Below are positions 1 to 11,849 of a DNA stretch of 64,000 nt, piece after piece (the first letter of the stretch is position 1; each line of letters opens with the position of its first letter). Below the pieces are notes generated by a model that saw nothing but the letters and a program-made list of their open reading frames with translations, was not told the origin of the DNA and did no database searches. Source of the stretch: Amphiura filiformis (Eukaryota; Echinodermata; Ophiuroidea; Amphilepidida; Amphiuridae). A program made the position numbers and the translations under genes. Where the stretch lies: NCBI RefSeq assembly GCF_039555335.1, contig NC_092644.1, positions 51,101,281-51,165,280 of the forward strand. The letters are read 5' to 3'.

Positions 1-1
1 A

Positions 2-1580
2 AGAAACCGATGTTTATTGTCATATGAAAATCACAGTTCCGACGAAGCTACCGACGTAATTGAGGCTACGAATCCTATATTTCCATGGGCAATTTTACAA
101 CATACGCTTTATATTTCCTTATTGAATTACCTTACCTGTGGCTTTCGCTTTGATCTGTTCTTCGCGTTTTGTCAAAATGCAATCCTACTGTCCTTTGAAA
201 CCTCTGGGTTTTTATACTTGCCATTGGTACCAGGAGAGTTGGAATCCCTCCAATCTCTCCTCATAGATGCATCTTATTCCCACATAAATAACAACTTCAT
301 GTTTTTGAAAGCAGCCTTCCGAGCGGAAGTTGTCATCAACTTCATCTTACCACACAACCAAGCAATCCAGTTGTATCACTACTGCATCCAGCTGGCCAAG
401 GATATCGGTGATGAACTGGCGGAGGCTCGGATGCTGATCGTGTATGGGCAGTTACTTGGGCAGAACAAGGAGCATCTCAATGAAGCATATCGACAGTTTC
501 GTCGAGCGTTGGTGTTGCTGGAGCCAAGAGGCAAATGTAGAGAATTGGCTTGGTTGTTGACGGCGACAGGATGGAACCTGTTCTCAAGAGGACTGGGCAT
601 CTGCGGAAAACAGTAAGTAGGTTTTTATCCAGGAGCAGAGTGCAGATTCTCAGGTAGTACATCTGAACGAAAAAAGGACGAACTTTTCATGCAGTTAATT
701 TTTAAGTTAATGAGCTGCTTTTGGGCTCACTACCCTACTGTAAAACAACAACAAAATTTAAATATCTTTTTTCCTTATACATTAACATGAGTTAAATCAA
801 GCCTGTGCAGCCTGTAAAGCGGAATTACATATAGCGGCGCTCGATTTTAAGGGGTATGTTATTATTGAAATAATTAGTTAACTTCTTAAACTTAAGAGGC
901 GAAACCCAACGTAGCTCCACACGTTACGATGGTAAAATAATTCATCATTCGTCGTTTTGCACCTTTGCATTTCCAGATACCTTATTCAAGCGCTTGAAAT
1001 GTTCCAAGATCTTTTGGACTGCTCCATCAACACCTTTCGCAAGTCTTCATTGTTTTCATTGGGATATTCTTTGCTTGAAGAAGAAGAAAAATGTCTTGAA
1101 CAGAGGTTAGCTGCCACTTCATCGAGTCTTGGACTTGTGCTTCTTCACTTGAGTAAGTTGCCTATATATGATTAAAGACATTTCAGTTTCAGACTCCAAA
1201 TTGAAATGTACATTTTAATTTCATCGCCCGATGCTGCGATGTTTTAAAAGCATGTGGGGTCTGCATCTCCTTTTATGGTCATTCTGTCTTTCTCATAATT
1301 TTCAAACATAATTTGGTAAATATTTTTAAAGCGACATACCGTATTATTGCAGTTTCGTGAAAAAAAACCTGCCTGTCTTACATTTTGTTGGAAACAGCAA
1401 TTCAGTTGAGCAATGATAAAGCATTTCAAAATAGAAAACTATACAAAAGAAACAGGAAGTCACTATAACAGGAACCTCGCTCTATGCATGTGGTAACCCT
1501 ATAACCTATATTTTGTGTCAGTGTGACCACTATTTTAATAACGATTCAAGAATTGTGATTCGTAACTATGTATCCTTTTC

Positions 1581-1669
<89 letters not shown>

Positions 1670-3739
1670 GACGATCCTCAAGAATCACTGCAATACCTTC
1701 AACAAAGTCTGAACCTTCGTCTTGGCCTATGGGAACACCACCCAAGCATAGGTAACACATACAACAACATCAGCTTATGCCATCAAAGGCTAGGTGACAA
1801 GGAGAAGGCTCTAGAGAGCTCTCGCAAGGGACTCGCAATTAAACGACAATATCATGGTAATAGTAAAGAACTGGTGAATTCCCTCAACAATGTGGCCATT
1901 AATTGTAGTTTAGTTTCAGGTAATCACACAGAAGCCATAGAGCTCTTAGAAGAAGCATTGATTTTACAAGAGCAGTTTGGTCTTGATACTTCAGACGCAG
2001 CAACCCTCTACACAAGCATGTCATTTGTTCTCCAGCGAATGGGACAATTTGAGGAAGCACTCTCCAGGTATCGCAAAGCTGTGGCTCTTAGACGTGAGAT
2101 CAATGGAAACACACACCTGACAACTATACGATTAATCAATCGTCTCGCAAACATCCTAGTCCACTTGAGGCAATATGCAGAAGCACGAGATATACTGGAA
2201 AAGCAACTAGAAGATAACAAAGGCAATTCTGGAGACGATTTAGACAAGACGGCAAAATTGTTTACAGAGGTGAACTTGAAGGCTGGCGATCAGGATAAAG
2301 CAATAGAAATTCCACAGAGCTTGGTATCAGATCCTGTGACACTTCTGAATGACAGAAAAGCAGATGATATCAAGGATATTGATTTGGGATACTTACAAGA
2401 AAGCAAAGGTGTAAGAGGAACCATGGTCGAAAATGTAAATGAAGACAAAGAGAACGAATCTCAACATGTCGAACTTGAAGATGCAGTTTCAGTTGATAAA
2501 GGGGCAATCAAGTCTACATTAATGTGCTATGTGTCCTACAATGGAACCAGTGGTGCTGATGATGACGGTATCAACTCGGATGATGATCTTTATGGCCCTA
2601 AAGATACATCTGTGCATGCATCACTACCACATGGCAATATTTCACACAATCAAATGCAAACAAATGATGAGGGTTGCAAATTGGATAGACAAGGGTCTGC
2701 GTCGGAGATGGGTAAAGATGAAGAAGAGGATTTGTATGGATGCAACAAAGTTTACGATGATGACGGTGATTATATATCAGCGTGTTCTTCACCAGACACA
2801 GTCTGCAGTGATAATGAATTTACCACTTGTATTGAAATGAGGAGTGAGATTAGTACTACAAACCAAGTTCAACAACCTTTGGCGGAAATGAAATCACCAA
2901 CTCTTCATCAAACGGAACCAAGTCAGCGAAAGCTTCACCGTCCGCGTCCGCTTCACGTATCTCCACAATCTGCCTTTGCACCTGTCAGAAAGGTAACAAA
3001 GAACCCCCTTAACAATAACTTACCAAGAGAAGCGGTTCCAAAACAGACGCATTACCATTCTCTGTCACTGCAGCCAGTGGTCCAACCTTCTGATGACGTA
3101 TATGACAAGAATTTCCAAACTTTCAATGGTTCAGGTAATATCGTCACTAAGCAGCCACCAAACAACGGGGCCTCTAGCTTGAATTACCGTGGAAACCAGT
3201 CTCAAGTTATAGTCCACCAATCTTACAATCTTAGAAGGGAGCCGCGTTCTGGAACATGCAACAGTCATGACAACATTAATCAGGCATCAACAGGTATCTT
3301 GAATGCCATCACGAAACAACCGAATAAAAGTGTGCATAATCTGAACCAGCAAAGAAGTCCAGAGAGAAATCATCCACCAGTTTTCCTCCGTCAATCTGGT
3401 GACCCATTCCACTCATGTCAGATAGGCTATCATCAATATCGGCCTCAACCAACAAACAGTCTTCCTTACATACGACCGACAGAAACTCTTGAACCTTTAC
3501 GCGTCAGCAATGAGAGTTCAAAGACAAACCAATGGTTAGAGGTATCAAATGGCAACCAGAAGGCGACCTTAAAAGACGATACCAATCTATTGCTTTCAGC
3601 TAAGCAAATTGAAGGAAGCAACAATGTGTTACGATTGGTCTTCGGACATTTGGATGACGATGATCCTCACGATGTTTTACCATACCAACCCTCTTACCAT
3701 GACCATGATCACGATGGTGATAAATATCATAACGTATGA
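2..3739 (+). CDS. TPR-repeat protein, 3' part of gene (5' end off window)
   Basis: Three exons can be joined: 2..612 (open to the window edge, so the true start lies to the left), 977..1152 and 1671..3739. Donors and acceptors are GT/AG and the phases agree, giving 951 residues with a TGA stop at 3737. The middle of the protein has helical TPR-type repeats: the end of exon 1 (AIQLYHYC, EAYRQFRRAL), exon 2 (YLIQALEMF), and five or so clear 42-residue kinesin-light-chain-like units at the start of exon 3 (SLQYLQQSLNLR, KALESSRKGLAIKR, AIELLEEALILQ, ALSRYRKAVALRR, ARDILEKQLE). About 480 residues of acidic, then Asn/Gln/Pro/His-rich, probably disordered sequence follow. TPR arrays of this sort act as protein-binding scaffolds. 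In marine invertebrates they are often the C-terminal part of NACHT or NB-ARC proteins, but no nucleotide-binding domain is visible here, so that origin is only a possibility. The first in-window ATG is not the start. Confidence 0.75.
1584..1667. repeat. (ATT)n microsatellite abutting a 3' splice site
   Basis: About 27 copies of the trinucleotide ATT run directly into the acceptor ATTATAG of the last TPR-gene exon (exon starts at 1671). The repeat therefore replaces the usual polypyrimidine stretch. Reading it as coding gives runs of Ile or Tyr, which are artefacts. Confidence 0.95.
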
Positions 3740-3930
3740 GTAACATATCATAACATATTTTTCAAACGCAATTGAAGGTAACGACCATTTTACATGAAAC
3801 GGTCAGATAAACTTCAGTTACATTCAGGAGTCTGGCATGGGTGACTGATTGTCGTAACTATAAACTTACAGCAGCGAGAATGAGAGTAAGGGGAACCAAT
3901 TGTAGTTTAGGAGAATCATTTGGGAGAATT

Positions 3931-3936
3931 AATAAA
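3931..3936 (+). promoter_or_regulatory. Candidate poly(A) signal of the TPR gene
   Basis: AATAAA lies 192 bases after the stop codon, on the right strand. Its position suits a short 3' UTR; use of the signal is inferred. Confidence 0.45.
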
Positions 3937-3939
3937 GTT

Positions 3940-6128
3940 GATTGTCGCCTAATTGAAAAGCAACAAAGAATGTCCATAGAGGAGATCCCTTGAAACGAAT
4001 ATCACCTCTACAGTTATAAAACAACATAATTAGTTGGTTTGCAGTAACTTGGACTAAATAAGTAACAACTAAAAAAACATAAGGAATTACATAAAAATTG
4101 GCATTAAAGTAATTGTTTACATAACACATAAGAAAATAACACATTAGACTTATAAAATCAATCAGATTTAAGAATATTTATATATTTACTTGCATGAACT
4201 TCTCATAGAATCTCTCAAACGTAAAGATTCTTCTATTGTTCGAGTCTCAGTTGAGACAAATTTCCCACCGATTCTCATACATATGAATACTGTTTTCGTG
4301 TGTTATTATGATAATGTACGTGTTGGCAAATTAGTCAAGTGGTTGTGGCACCGCAAAGGTTGAGGCAGGCAGGCACTTTTAAACCTGATCAATATATTTG
4401 TGTGCTTATTTGTACCCGTTTTTGGGAGGAAATTATTAGGGATGTTTTAATATGGGCACGTATGGGGTGTGCTCATTAGCGTGAAATATGAGAACGCCCA
4501 TGTAAGAAGGCATTTAAAGAAATTAGTACTTGGAGAATGCCCCTTTAACTGTATTTATATAAGTACCAACCATAACGGAAGAAGTGAAAATTGAGGCGAT
4601 TATTTTTGCATGCCATGCAAGTACTCTATTTAAAGTGGAGGCTAATAAAACCTATTGCTCTCACAAAACATTGTGATCCTAACAATCACGCATCCAAATA
4701 ACAGGATATTCTATGTAATTTAGCCACAGAATTCTGTGAATTTAGCACACTTGAATTTCAATTAATAATAATACACTACATGGAAACCATTCAACGATAG
4801 GCCTGACTTGCTGGGAATTTATCCCACATGTACCAGTCCCTATACTTTGTAGCATGATTATAATGTGTTGTACATTGGATCTGATCACAAATTCTGAGAG
4901 AAATTTCTCCCCAGGATCTGAGATCAGATCATGCAGAGTCTCTGGTTAGATCTCTATTATTGGTTGAAAAGTTGTACAGTATTGCGCAATAGCTGCTTAG
5001 TCAGACCAAAATGTATACAAAAAGTTTGCTCAGTAAGCAAGTTAAAAGGGCATTTCGTGATCCACAGCCTCCCCCCTCCCCCCCCCCACTTTTTTCAAAA
5101 AAAGTTGAAATTTTTATACCACTGGAAACCTCTGGCTACAGTACTACAATTATTGTAAACTTCTGTTTAGTGTACATTCGCGTGAAACCTAATTATATTG
5201 ACATTTACACACACAGACAATGACATGTTCCTGTGTTGAGTTCGTATTACGCGGGCTTTGGATGTCGACATTTTCCCATGATGCACTGTGTATTTCGGCC
5301 TTTCCGTACCGCTGGAGGCGCATCGTATTGTGAATCGACCCAGGGAATCGACCGAATTCATTGATGTGAAAATCAATTAGTGAAGATAAACAAGTCACAT
5401 ATATCAAATTTGAATCTCAATTGTATGTGTATTGTATTGCGTTTTAAGGAGATTGTCATTTTCTAGTTCTTTGGAAGGGGTGTCAGTGACCATCGAGTAC
5501 CAGAGTCAATTTTTTATGATCTCCATCTGGGGTTTGATTTTTTTTTGATCCTCTGTCTGGGGTTTAAAAATTTGTATGACTCGGATCTTCCTTCCGCACG
5601 GCGCACACACAGACCCAAAACATATTGTTCCAAAAAGGTAAAGAAATGTGTTTGTATTTGTTCCCTATTTACTTGGAAAAGAATGCGCGAGTATTTCGAT
5701 TGTAGCTGCAATATTAATATTTAGCTAACTTTTTTTAAATGATTTTTTAATATTCATAGGCCCTTGATAATAATTTTATGGTGTAAAACAATTTTCCAAA
5801 GAAAATGACCGCCCCTTAAAATAGAACTATTATTATCATTATTATTGTAAAAATTATTTATCTTGTAGTTGGTATAGATTTTATCTTTCATTTGACACGG
5901 ATTCGAGAAAAATTGTGATTAGAATAAAGCGAATTACAAATGTGTCAATTTAGACATTTATTCTGAGAATGTATTTAAATTTAAAGGGGAAATGGTGAGA
6001 TTCCCCACAGCTGTTTGTTTTATATTATATCTTTTCAATATTGACTCTTTAATATATTATATATATTATATTAATTATTTCAAAGTTCCTCTTACGTTAA
6101 TGATTATTGATATGCGCTATTGATAAAA
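3940..6128. other. Intergenic, no gene seen
   Basis: No ORF resembles a protein. The only recognisable repeat is at 5045-5130 (listed separately). The rest is AT-rich unique-looking DNA, with a short poly-C run near 5070-5090. Confidence 0.6.
5045..5130 (+). repeat. Dispersed repeat, copy 1 (AAAAGGGCATTT type)
   Basis: This stretch (AAAGGGCATTTCGTGATC, a C-rich run, CACTTTTTTC, AAAGTTGAAATTTTTAT) recurs at 59578-59648 in the last part of UBAC1 intron 8. The two copies are clearly homologous but diverged. Family unknown. Confidence 0.6.
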
Positions 6129-6670
6129 CCCGGGGGGGGGGGGGCACTTCCATAACAGATATGCATCATGTGCCTCGGATAGACCCCTTTTTCAAACCGG
6201 CTTGTACCCAATGACCCCTTTTTGTGTTATGGTCCTACCTATTACCCAATGACCCCCTTTTAAAAAATTCATGTACTCAATGACCCCCTTTTTTCTATTT
6301 CCTGCTACCCAATTACCCCCCTTTTTAATTCCCAAATTTAGGTGGTATTTGTGTTCTCCTCCAGAAATAATGAGATTTTTCACATTTCCAAGGTGGCCAA
6401 GTTGATTTTTCGCAGTTTGGCACTTATTTATGTGTACTTAATGATACTCTTTTGGCAATCCTGTACCCAATGACTCCCATTTTACAATTTGTTACCCCAA
6501 TGACCATCCTTTTTGCAAAGTTTCATACCGAATGACCCCATTTTTTTTCAGGTTGTGTACTGAATGACCCCATATTTTTGTAATTGTACATTTGACCTGA
6601 ATGCCCCCTACTTTTAACATGGCCGAGGCACATCCCTGCCATTTCAGATAGGGAATGCCCCTTCGGGGAT
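6129..6670. repeat. G-run element with degenerate ACCCAATGACCCC repeats
   Basis: It begins with a run of 14 G followed by GCACTTCC and ends with a C-rich/G-rich block (GCCCCTTCGGGG). The interior is about 15 degenerate units of roughly 25-35 bases with the core TACCCAATGACCCCTTTTT. The same architecture (GGGG...CACTT at one end, complementary C-run at the other, short degenerate interior repeats) recurs at 17995, 31838 and 47543. Confidence 0.6.
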
Positions 6671-7262
6671 AAAACTACTGATGTATATTGCAATTCCCGA
6701 ATATTTTGCCTGATATTTCCCTTTTGCATGATATATTTTATTACAATAATACGTACGTCGCGCCGATTTCATGCAGTTTCTGGTATCATAAAAGATAAAA
6801 ACTTGATTCAAATGGGACAAATAATTAGTCTACTTTTACAGGCGTGTAATTGGAGGCTGATTCTCAGAATTACGTTGATGGTATATTGTCTGACAAATCA
6901 TGCAAATTTATCAGGTTATCTTTACAAATATATCAAAATTTTATCATTGCCTGGTTTGTGGGAACGCATCACATATTATTGTGTTTAAATAATAGGGACG
7001 AGTTACTCAATTATGCAAAACGATTATTGCGAAATTGTGTGGGAATTCTTATCTATTACCACTGCACTGAAGAGGACTTTCTCACAGGTAAAAACATTGT
7101 TTTTATGCTTTCTATTGCTCAATTTCGATCAATTTAATGTACACGAGGTTTTATGTTGCAATAAAATTGAAGACATAAATTGTTGAGTATTTTGAGCTTC
7201 ATTACAGTCATGGTAGTATTGTAGTCATTATCGTTTACTTTCCCGTAGATTGTCGATCTTTT

Positions 7263-7462
7263 GGGCTATTCCAGTTGAAATCCATACACCCCCATGGAAG
7301 ACATGATCTTAGTCTCCTACACAGGGGGTGTAAAATTCAAATGGAGTCACACATTCAGCCCAGGTAACCCTATTTGAAATTCACACTCCCTGTGTGAAAG
7401 ATTTTAAAAGGTCGTATCTTACATAAGGGGTGTATAAACTCTAAATTTTAAATGGAATGACA
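7263..7462. mobile_element. Foldback MITE, GGCTATTCCAGTTGAAATCC family (copy 1)
   Basis: The element starts GGGCTATTCCAGTTGAAATC and its second half carries partly complementary sequence (GTGTATAAACT...AATGGAATGACA). Related copies are at 20227, 26839 and 54334. It is non-coding and is read as a non-autonomous DNA element. Confidence 0.6.
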
Positions 7463-7982
7463 CACTTTCCTGTTAAATATTATGATCAATATCCTCTTAC
7501 TAAACGGATATTAATTCTTCAGGATTTGATCTCATTTATGACAGTGTCATGCACGACACCACTTATTTTATTAAAATTAACTCAAATATAATTTCTGTTC
7601 TTATATCTCCCCTTATTGTTTTTGACAATGGGGTTTAGTAGTTTATTTTGATCGTAGTAACTTCAAAATAACTATAACTTCCAAGTCCAAAATCATTGCA
7701 GGCCTTGCTGTCTATATTAAAATACAAAGAAAATGAGAAAGGTTTAAAATATTTTGTTATCTACTGATGATAGCATAGATTTAGAATGAACGAAATAAAA
7801 AGTCGTAACACATTTAGAGGAATACATACAAAGAAATTGATAAATTTGTTGAAAATATTTTGTTATCTACTGAAAATAGCATTTGGAACCTAATGAAATA
7901 ATACACACAAAAAAACATAGATTTAGCATGAGACGAGTTAGAAAGGTCATTTAAAAAAATCTTTTTAATATGTCATGTTTTT

Positions 7983-9337
7983 ACCTAGCTGGGGGGTTTA
8001 CACCCCCAGCTAGGTACTTTAATGCTATCCATTCTTTCTTCTGGCAACAAACTGCACATTTTTTGCTCTAGCTCAGACATGCTTTGACCGATTTTGACCT
8101 AACTTTGTCACAACCATCATTGACCACGACCATACCCGTCACCTGACTTTTAGTAGGTTAAAGGTTACAGAGGGGTCAAATAGGCCAAAACTGTAATTTC
8201 AGCTAAAGATGCTTCTTCTGATCCCGTACATGTAACATTCTACAATGACGTCACTTGCACATAAGCATCGGCTATACCCAGTACCCATAGGGTGTAAACA
8301 GAATTGGGATCAAAGGTCATTAAGGGGGCATTTCTGGTTTATAACCAAATACCTTCAAAATGTTTCTTCTGCCACATATTACATAGCACAATGACGTCAC
8401 TTGCACATATGCATCGACTTTACCCAGTGCCTATAACTTGTATACAGAATTGGGGTCAAATGTCATTAAAGGGGCAAAATTTTACAATTGCAAAATCTGG
8501 ACATCTATAAGGGGTATGGGGGTCAAAACCAGTGACAACAAATCTCATGACCAGGGGAACATTTTGCAGGGGTCAAGTCAAAGGTCACGCAGAGGTCAAA
8601 TTTTAGAAATGCATTTTCTAGACATCTGTAAGGGTACGGGGCTCAAACTCGGTGACAAAAACTTAATGACCAGGGGATATTTTGAAACACTTTGCAGGGG
8701 TCAGGTTAAAGGTTACCTGGGTCAAATCTTATAATTTCATTTTCTGGACAACTGTAAGGGATATGGGGCTCAAACTCAGTGACAACAAATCTCATGACCA
8801 GGGGAACATTTTGCAGGGGTCAGGTCAAAGTCATGCACAGGTCAAATTTTAGAAATACAATTACTGGACATCTGTAAGGGGTACGGGTCTCAAACTCGGT
8901 GACAACAAATCTCATGACCAGGGGAACATTTTGCAGGGGTCAAGTCAAAGGTCACGCAGAGGTCAAATTTTAGAAATGCATTTTCTAGACATCTGTAAGG
9001 GGTACGGGGCTCAAACTCGGTGACAAAAAACTTAATGACCAGGGGGATATTTTGAAACACTTTGCAGGGGTCAGGTTAAAGGTTATCTGGGTCAAATCTT
9101 ATAATTTCATTTTCTGGACAACTGTAAGGGATATGGGGCTCAAACTCAGTGACAACAAATCTCATGACCAGGGGAACATTTTGCAGGGGTCAGCTCAAAG
9201 GTCATGCACAGGTCAAATTTTAGAAATACAATTACTGGACATCTGTAAGGGGTACGGGTCTCAAACTCGGTGACAACAAACCTCGTGACCCGGGAAACAT
9301 TAAGGTCAAAGGTCAGGTCAAACACCCCAGCTAGGTT
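7983..9337. mobile_element. Element with CCCCAGCTAGGT ends and a 122-bp internal tandem array
   Basis: The left end is a hairpin (ACCTAGCTGGGGGG, then CACCCCCAGCTAGGT) and the right end is ACACCCCAGCTAGGT. Inside, from about 8500 to 9300, seven units of about 122 bases carry CTCAAACTCGGTGACAACAA, ATGACCAGGGGA and GCAGGGGTCA. Three unit types alternate A-B-C-A-B-C, which makes a higher-order period of about 370. No protein is encoded; the apparent ORFs at 8438-9273 only follow the repeat. Confidence 0.7.
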
Positions 9338-9396
9338 TGTGGTCTATGACCACCATTTGCCACTAGTTTTATTTGTTATACTCAAGATAGATTCTA

Positions 9397-9560
9397 CCAG
9401 TGGCGTAGCGTCATAGGGGCACGGGGGGGGCACGTGCTCCCCAATCGATCTCAAATTTTAAAAAATCCCATAGGAAAATGGCCGAAAAATGGCTTGCCCC
9501 CCAATCCCCTCCAATCATGGTCGGTGCCCCCCAATATGATGACCCACGCTACGCCACTGG
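9397..9560. mobile_element. Small foldback element, CCAGTGGCGTAGCGT ends
   Basis: CCAGTGGCGTAGCGTCAT at the left pairs with ACGCTACGCCACTGG at the right. The interior has a G-run and a complementary GCCCCCC run. Length is 164 bases and it is non-coding. Confidence 0.75.
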
Positions 9561-10592
9561 ATTTTACAGCGCGGTTGCCCAATCATTATAAGCCCGTTGC
9601 GACATGCATCATCTTCTGTGGCCCACTTACGGCCTGCATCATTTTCTCGGAAGGCGCAAACAGCTATATAATACACGTGTTCGGAAAGTATTTTGGCATT
9701 ATGGTTTTTCGCTATCTTCTGAAGATAGCATTGCGGGCCTAATAAAACAATACAGAAAATATTTCACACATTTAGAAGAACGTGTGTTAATAGGAAATTT
9801 TATTTTGATGTGTTTTTGCGCTATCTACTCAAGATAGTATTCATTTATTAAATACAAAGAAATTGAAAAAGGTTGAAAATATTTTGTTATCCACTGATGA
9901 TAGCATTGGGAACATAATAAAATAATACACAAAAAAAATCATAGATTTAGCTTGAGACGAGTTAGAAAGGTCATTTGGTATCTTTTTAATTATTTCATGT
10001 TTGTTATCTACTCAAGATAGAATTGACAGCGCGATTGCCCAATCAGTATAAGCCGGTTGCGACACAGCCCACTTACGGCCTGCATCATTTTCTCGGAAAG
10101 CACAAACGGCTATTTACGCGTGTTCGGAAAGTATTTTGGCATAATGGTTTTTCGCTATCTTCTAAAGATAGCATTGCGGGCCTAATAAAACAATACAGAA
10201 AATATATCACACAATGAGAAGAACGCGTGTTTTGAAAGTTTATTTTGATGTTGTTTTTTTTCGCTATCTACTCAAGATAGTATTTACTTAAAAATAAAAT
10301 ACATAGAAATTTAAAAAGTTTGAAAATATTTTGTTTTCAACTGATGATAGCATTTGGAAATTTGGAACCTAATAAAATAATACAAAAAAAAAATCAATTA
10401 TTTTTTTGAATTTTGACCAACTTTGATAAATTTGCACCAAAAATGATTAAAAAATGCTTAATTTTCAAAAAAATCATAAAAAAGCCTGATTTTCGCACAA
10501 ATTTCAAATACTTTTGTGAAGTTAGTCGAAATTGAAAAACAAGAGCACCACTGGTGCTGTAGCTCATTTGTTATGGGTTATGGTCAGGAATA

Positions 10593-11539
10593 CCATGCGT
10601 AGCTATGTATAGCCATGCATAGATATGTATAGCCATGCATAGCTATGTATAGCCATGCATAGCTATGTATAGCCATGCATAGTATAGCCATGCATAGCTA
10701 TGTATAGCCATGCATAGCTATGTATAGCCATGCATAGCTATGTATAGCCATGCATAGCTATGTATAGCCATGCATAGCTATGTATAGCCATGCATAGCTA
10801 TGTATAGCCATGCATAGCTATGTATAGCCATGGATAGCTATGTATAGCCATGGATAGCTATGTATGGTCATGTATAGCCATGTAACCATGTCATGGCTAT
10901 GTATAGCCATGTATAGCTATGTATACAGGGCTGCCAACTTTGAAAAACACATTTCAGTATTCTCAAAATCACCATAGTGCTGTGATCAAGCACAAATCAG
11001 CATTTTGAAAATATACTTACGGTTCTCAAGATATTTATTTATTCAAGGCATTTATTTATTTGTACCTTTTGCTTGTCGAGTATCCTTTGATTTTATTTTG
11101 TTTAATACAGTTTTGTTTGTATATTTAATGTCTTGGATGCACCATCGGATAGATGAGTGCCACTGATGTAAAAGCAATTTCCAAATAAAAACTTGAAACT
11201 TAAAAACTACAACACTTTCATGGTAAATGGCATGCATAGCTATGTATAGCCATGCATAGTTATGTATAGTCATGCATAGCTATGTATAGCCATGCATAGC
11301 TATGTATAGCCATGCATAGCTATGTATAGCCATGCATAGCTATGTATAGCCATGCATAGCTATGTATAGCCATGCATAGCTATGTATAGCCATGCATAGC
11401 TATGTATAACCATGCATAGTTATGTATAGTCATGCATAGCTATGTATAGCCATGCATAGCCATGTATAGCTATGGATAGCTATGTATGGCCATGTATAGC
11501 CATGCATAGCTATGTATAGCCATGTATAACTATGTATAC
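10593..11539. repeat. 20-bp satellite, AGCCATGCATAGCTATGTAT
   Basis: There are two blocks of near-identical 20-bp units (10593-10923 and 11230-11536), interrupted by a 306-bp non-repetitive segment. The unit is itself partly palindromic (ATAGCTAT, ATGCAT). Divergent units gather at the right ends of both blocks. Confidence 0.95.
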
Positions 11540-11849
11540 AGGGCTGCCAACTTTGAAAAACACATTTCAGTATTCTCAAACCTCAAAATCACCATAGTGC
11601 TGTGATCAAGCACAAATCAGCATTTTGAAAATATACTTATGGTTCTCAAGATATTTATTTATTCAAGGCATTTATTTATTTGTACCTTTTGCTTGTCGAG
11701 TATCCTTTGATTTGATTTTGTTTAATACAGTTTTGTTTGTATATTTAATGTCTTGGATGCACCATCGGATAGATGAGTGCCACTGATGTAAAAGCAATTT
11801 CCAAATAAAAACTTGAAACTTAAAAACTACAACACTTTCATGGTAAATG
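10924..11849. repeat. Duplicated 306/313-bp segment next to the satellite
   Basis: Segment 10924-11229 recurs almost exactly at 11537-11849, the second copy having a 7-base insertion. Each follows a satellite block, so the whole satellite-plus-segment unit was duplicated in tandem. On the minus strand the segment ends in AAATAAATAAATG, which could be the 3' tail of a non-LTR retrotransposon, but no coding part is present. Confidence 0.85.

Larger units (their letters stand above)
7720..10400. repeat. 460-bp tandem repeat, interrupted by two insertions
   Basis: Two clear units begin at about 9567 and 10027 (CAGCGCGGTTGCCCAATC and CAGCGCGATTGCCCAATC), a period of 460. Each contains the short motifs CTATCTACTCAAGATAG and CTACTGATGATAGCAT. 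A partial third unit (TTTTGTTATCTACTGATGATAGCAT) lies at about 7750-7980. It is separated from the rest by the elements at 7983-9337 and 9397-9560, and the matching fragment ACTCAAGATAGATTCTAC sits between them at 9380. Confidence 0.7.

Noticed and set aside
1513..1755. ORF with poly-Tyr and a parallel frame with poly-Ile
   Set aside because: Both come from translating the ATT microsatellite; the real exon starts at 1671.
10593..11539. CRISPR-like regular array
   Set aside because: The 20-bp units are contiguous with no unique spacers, and the window is eukaryotic. It is a satellite.
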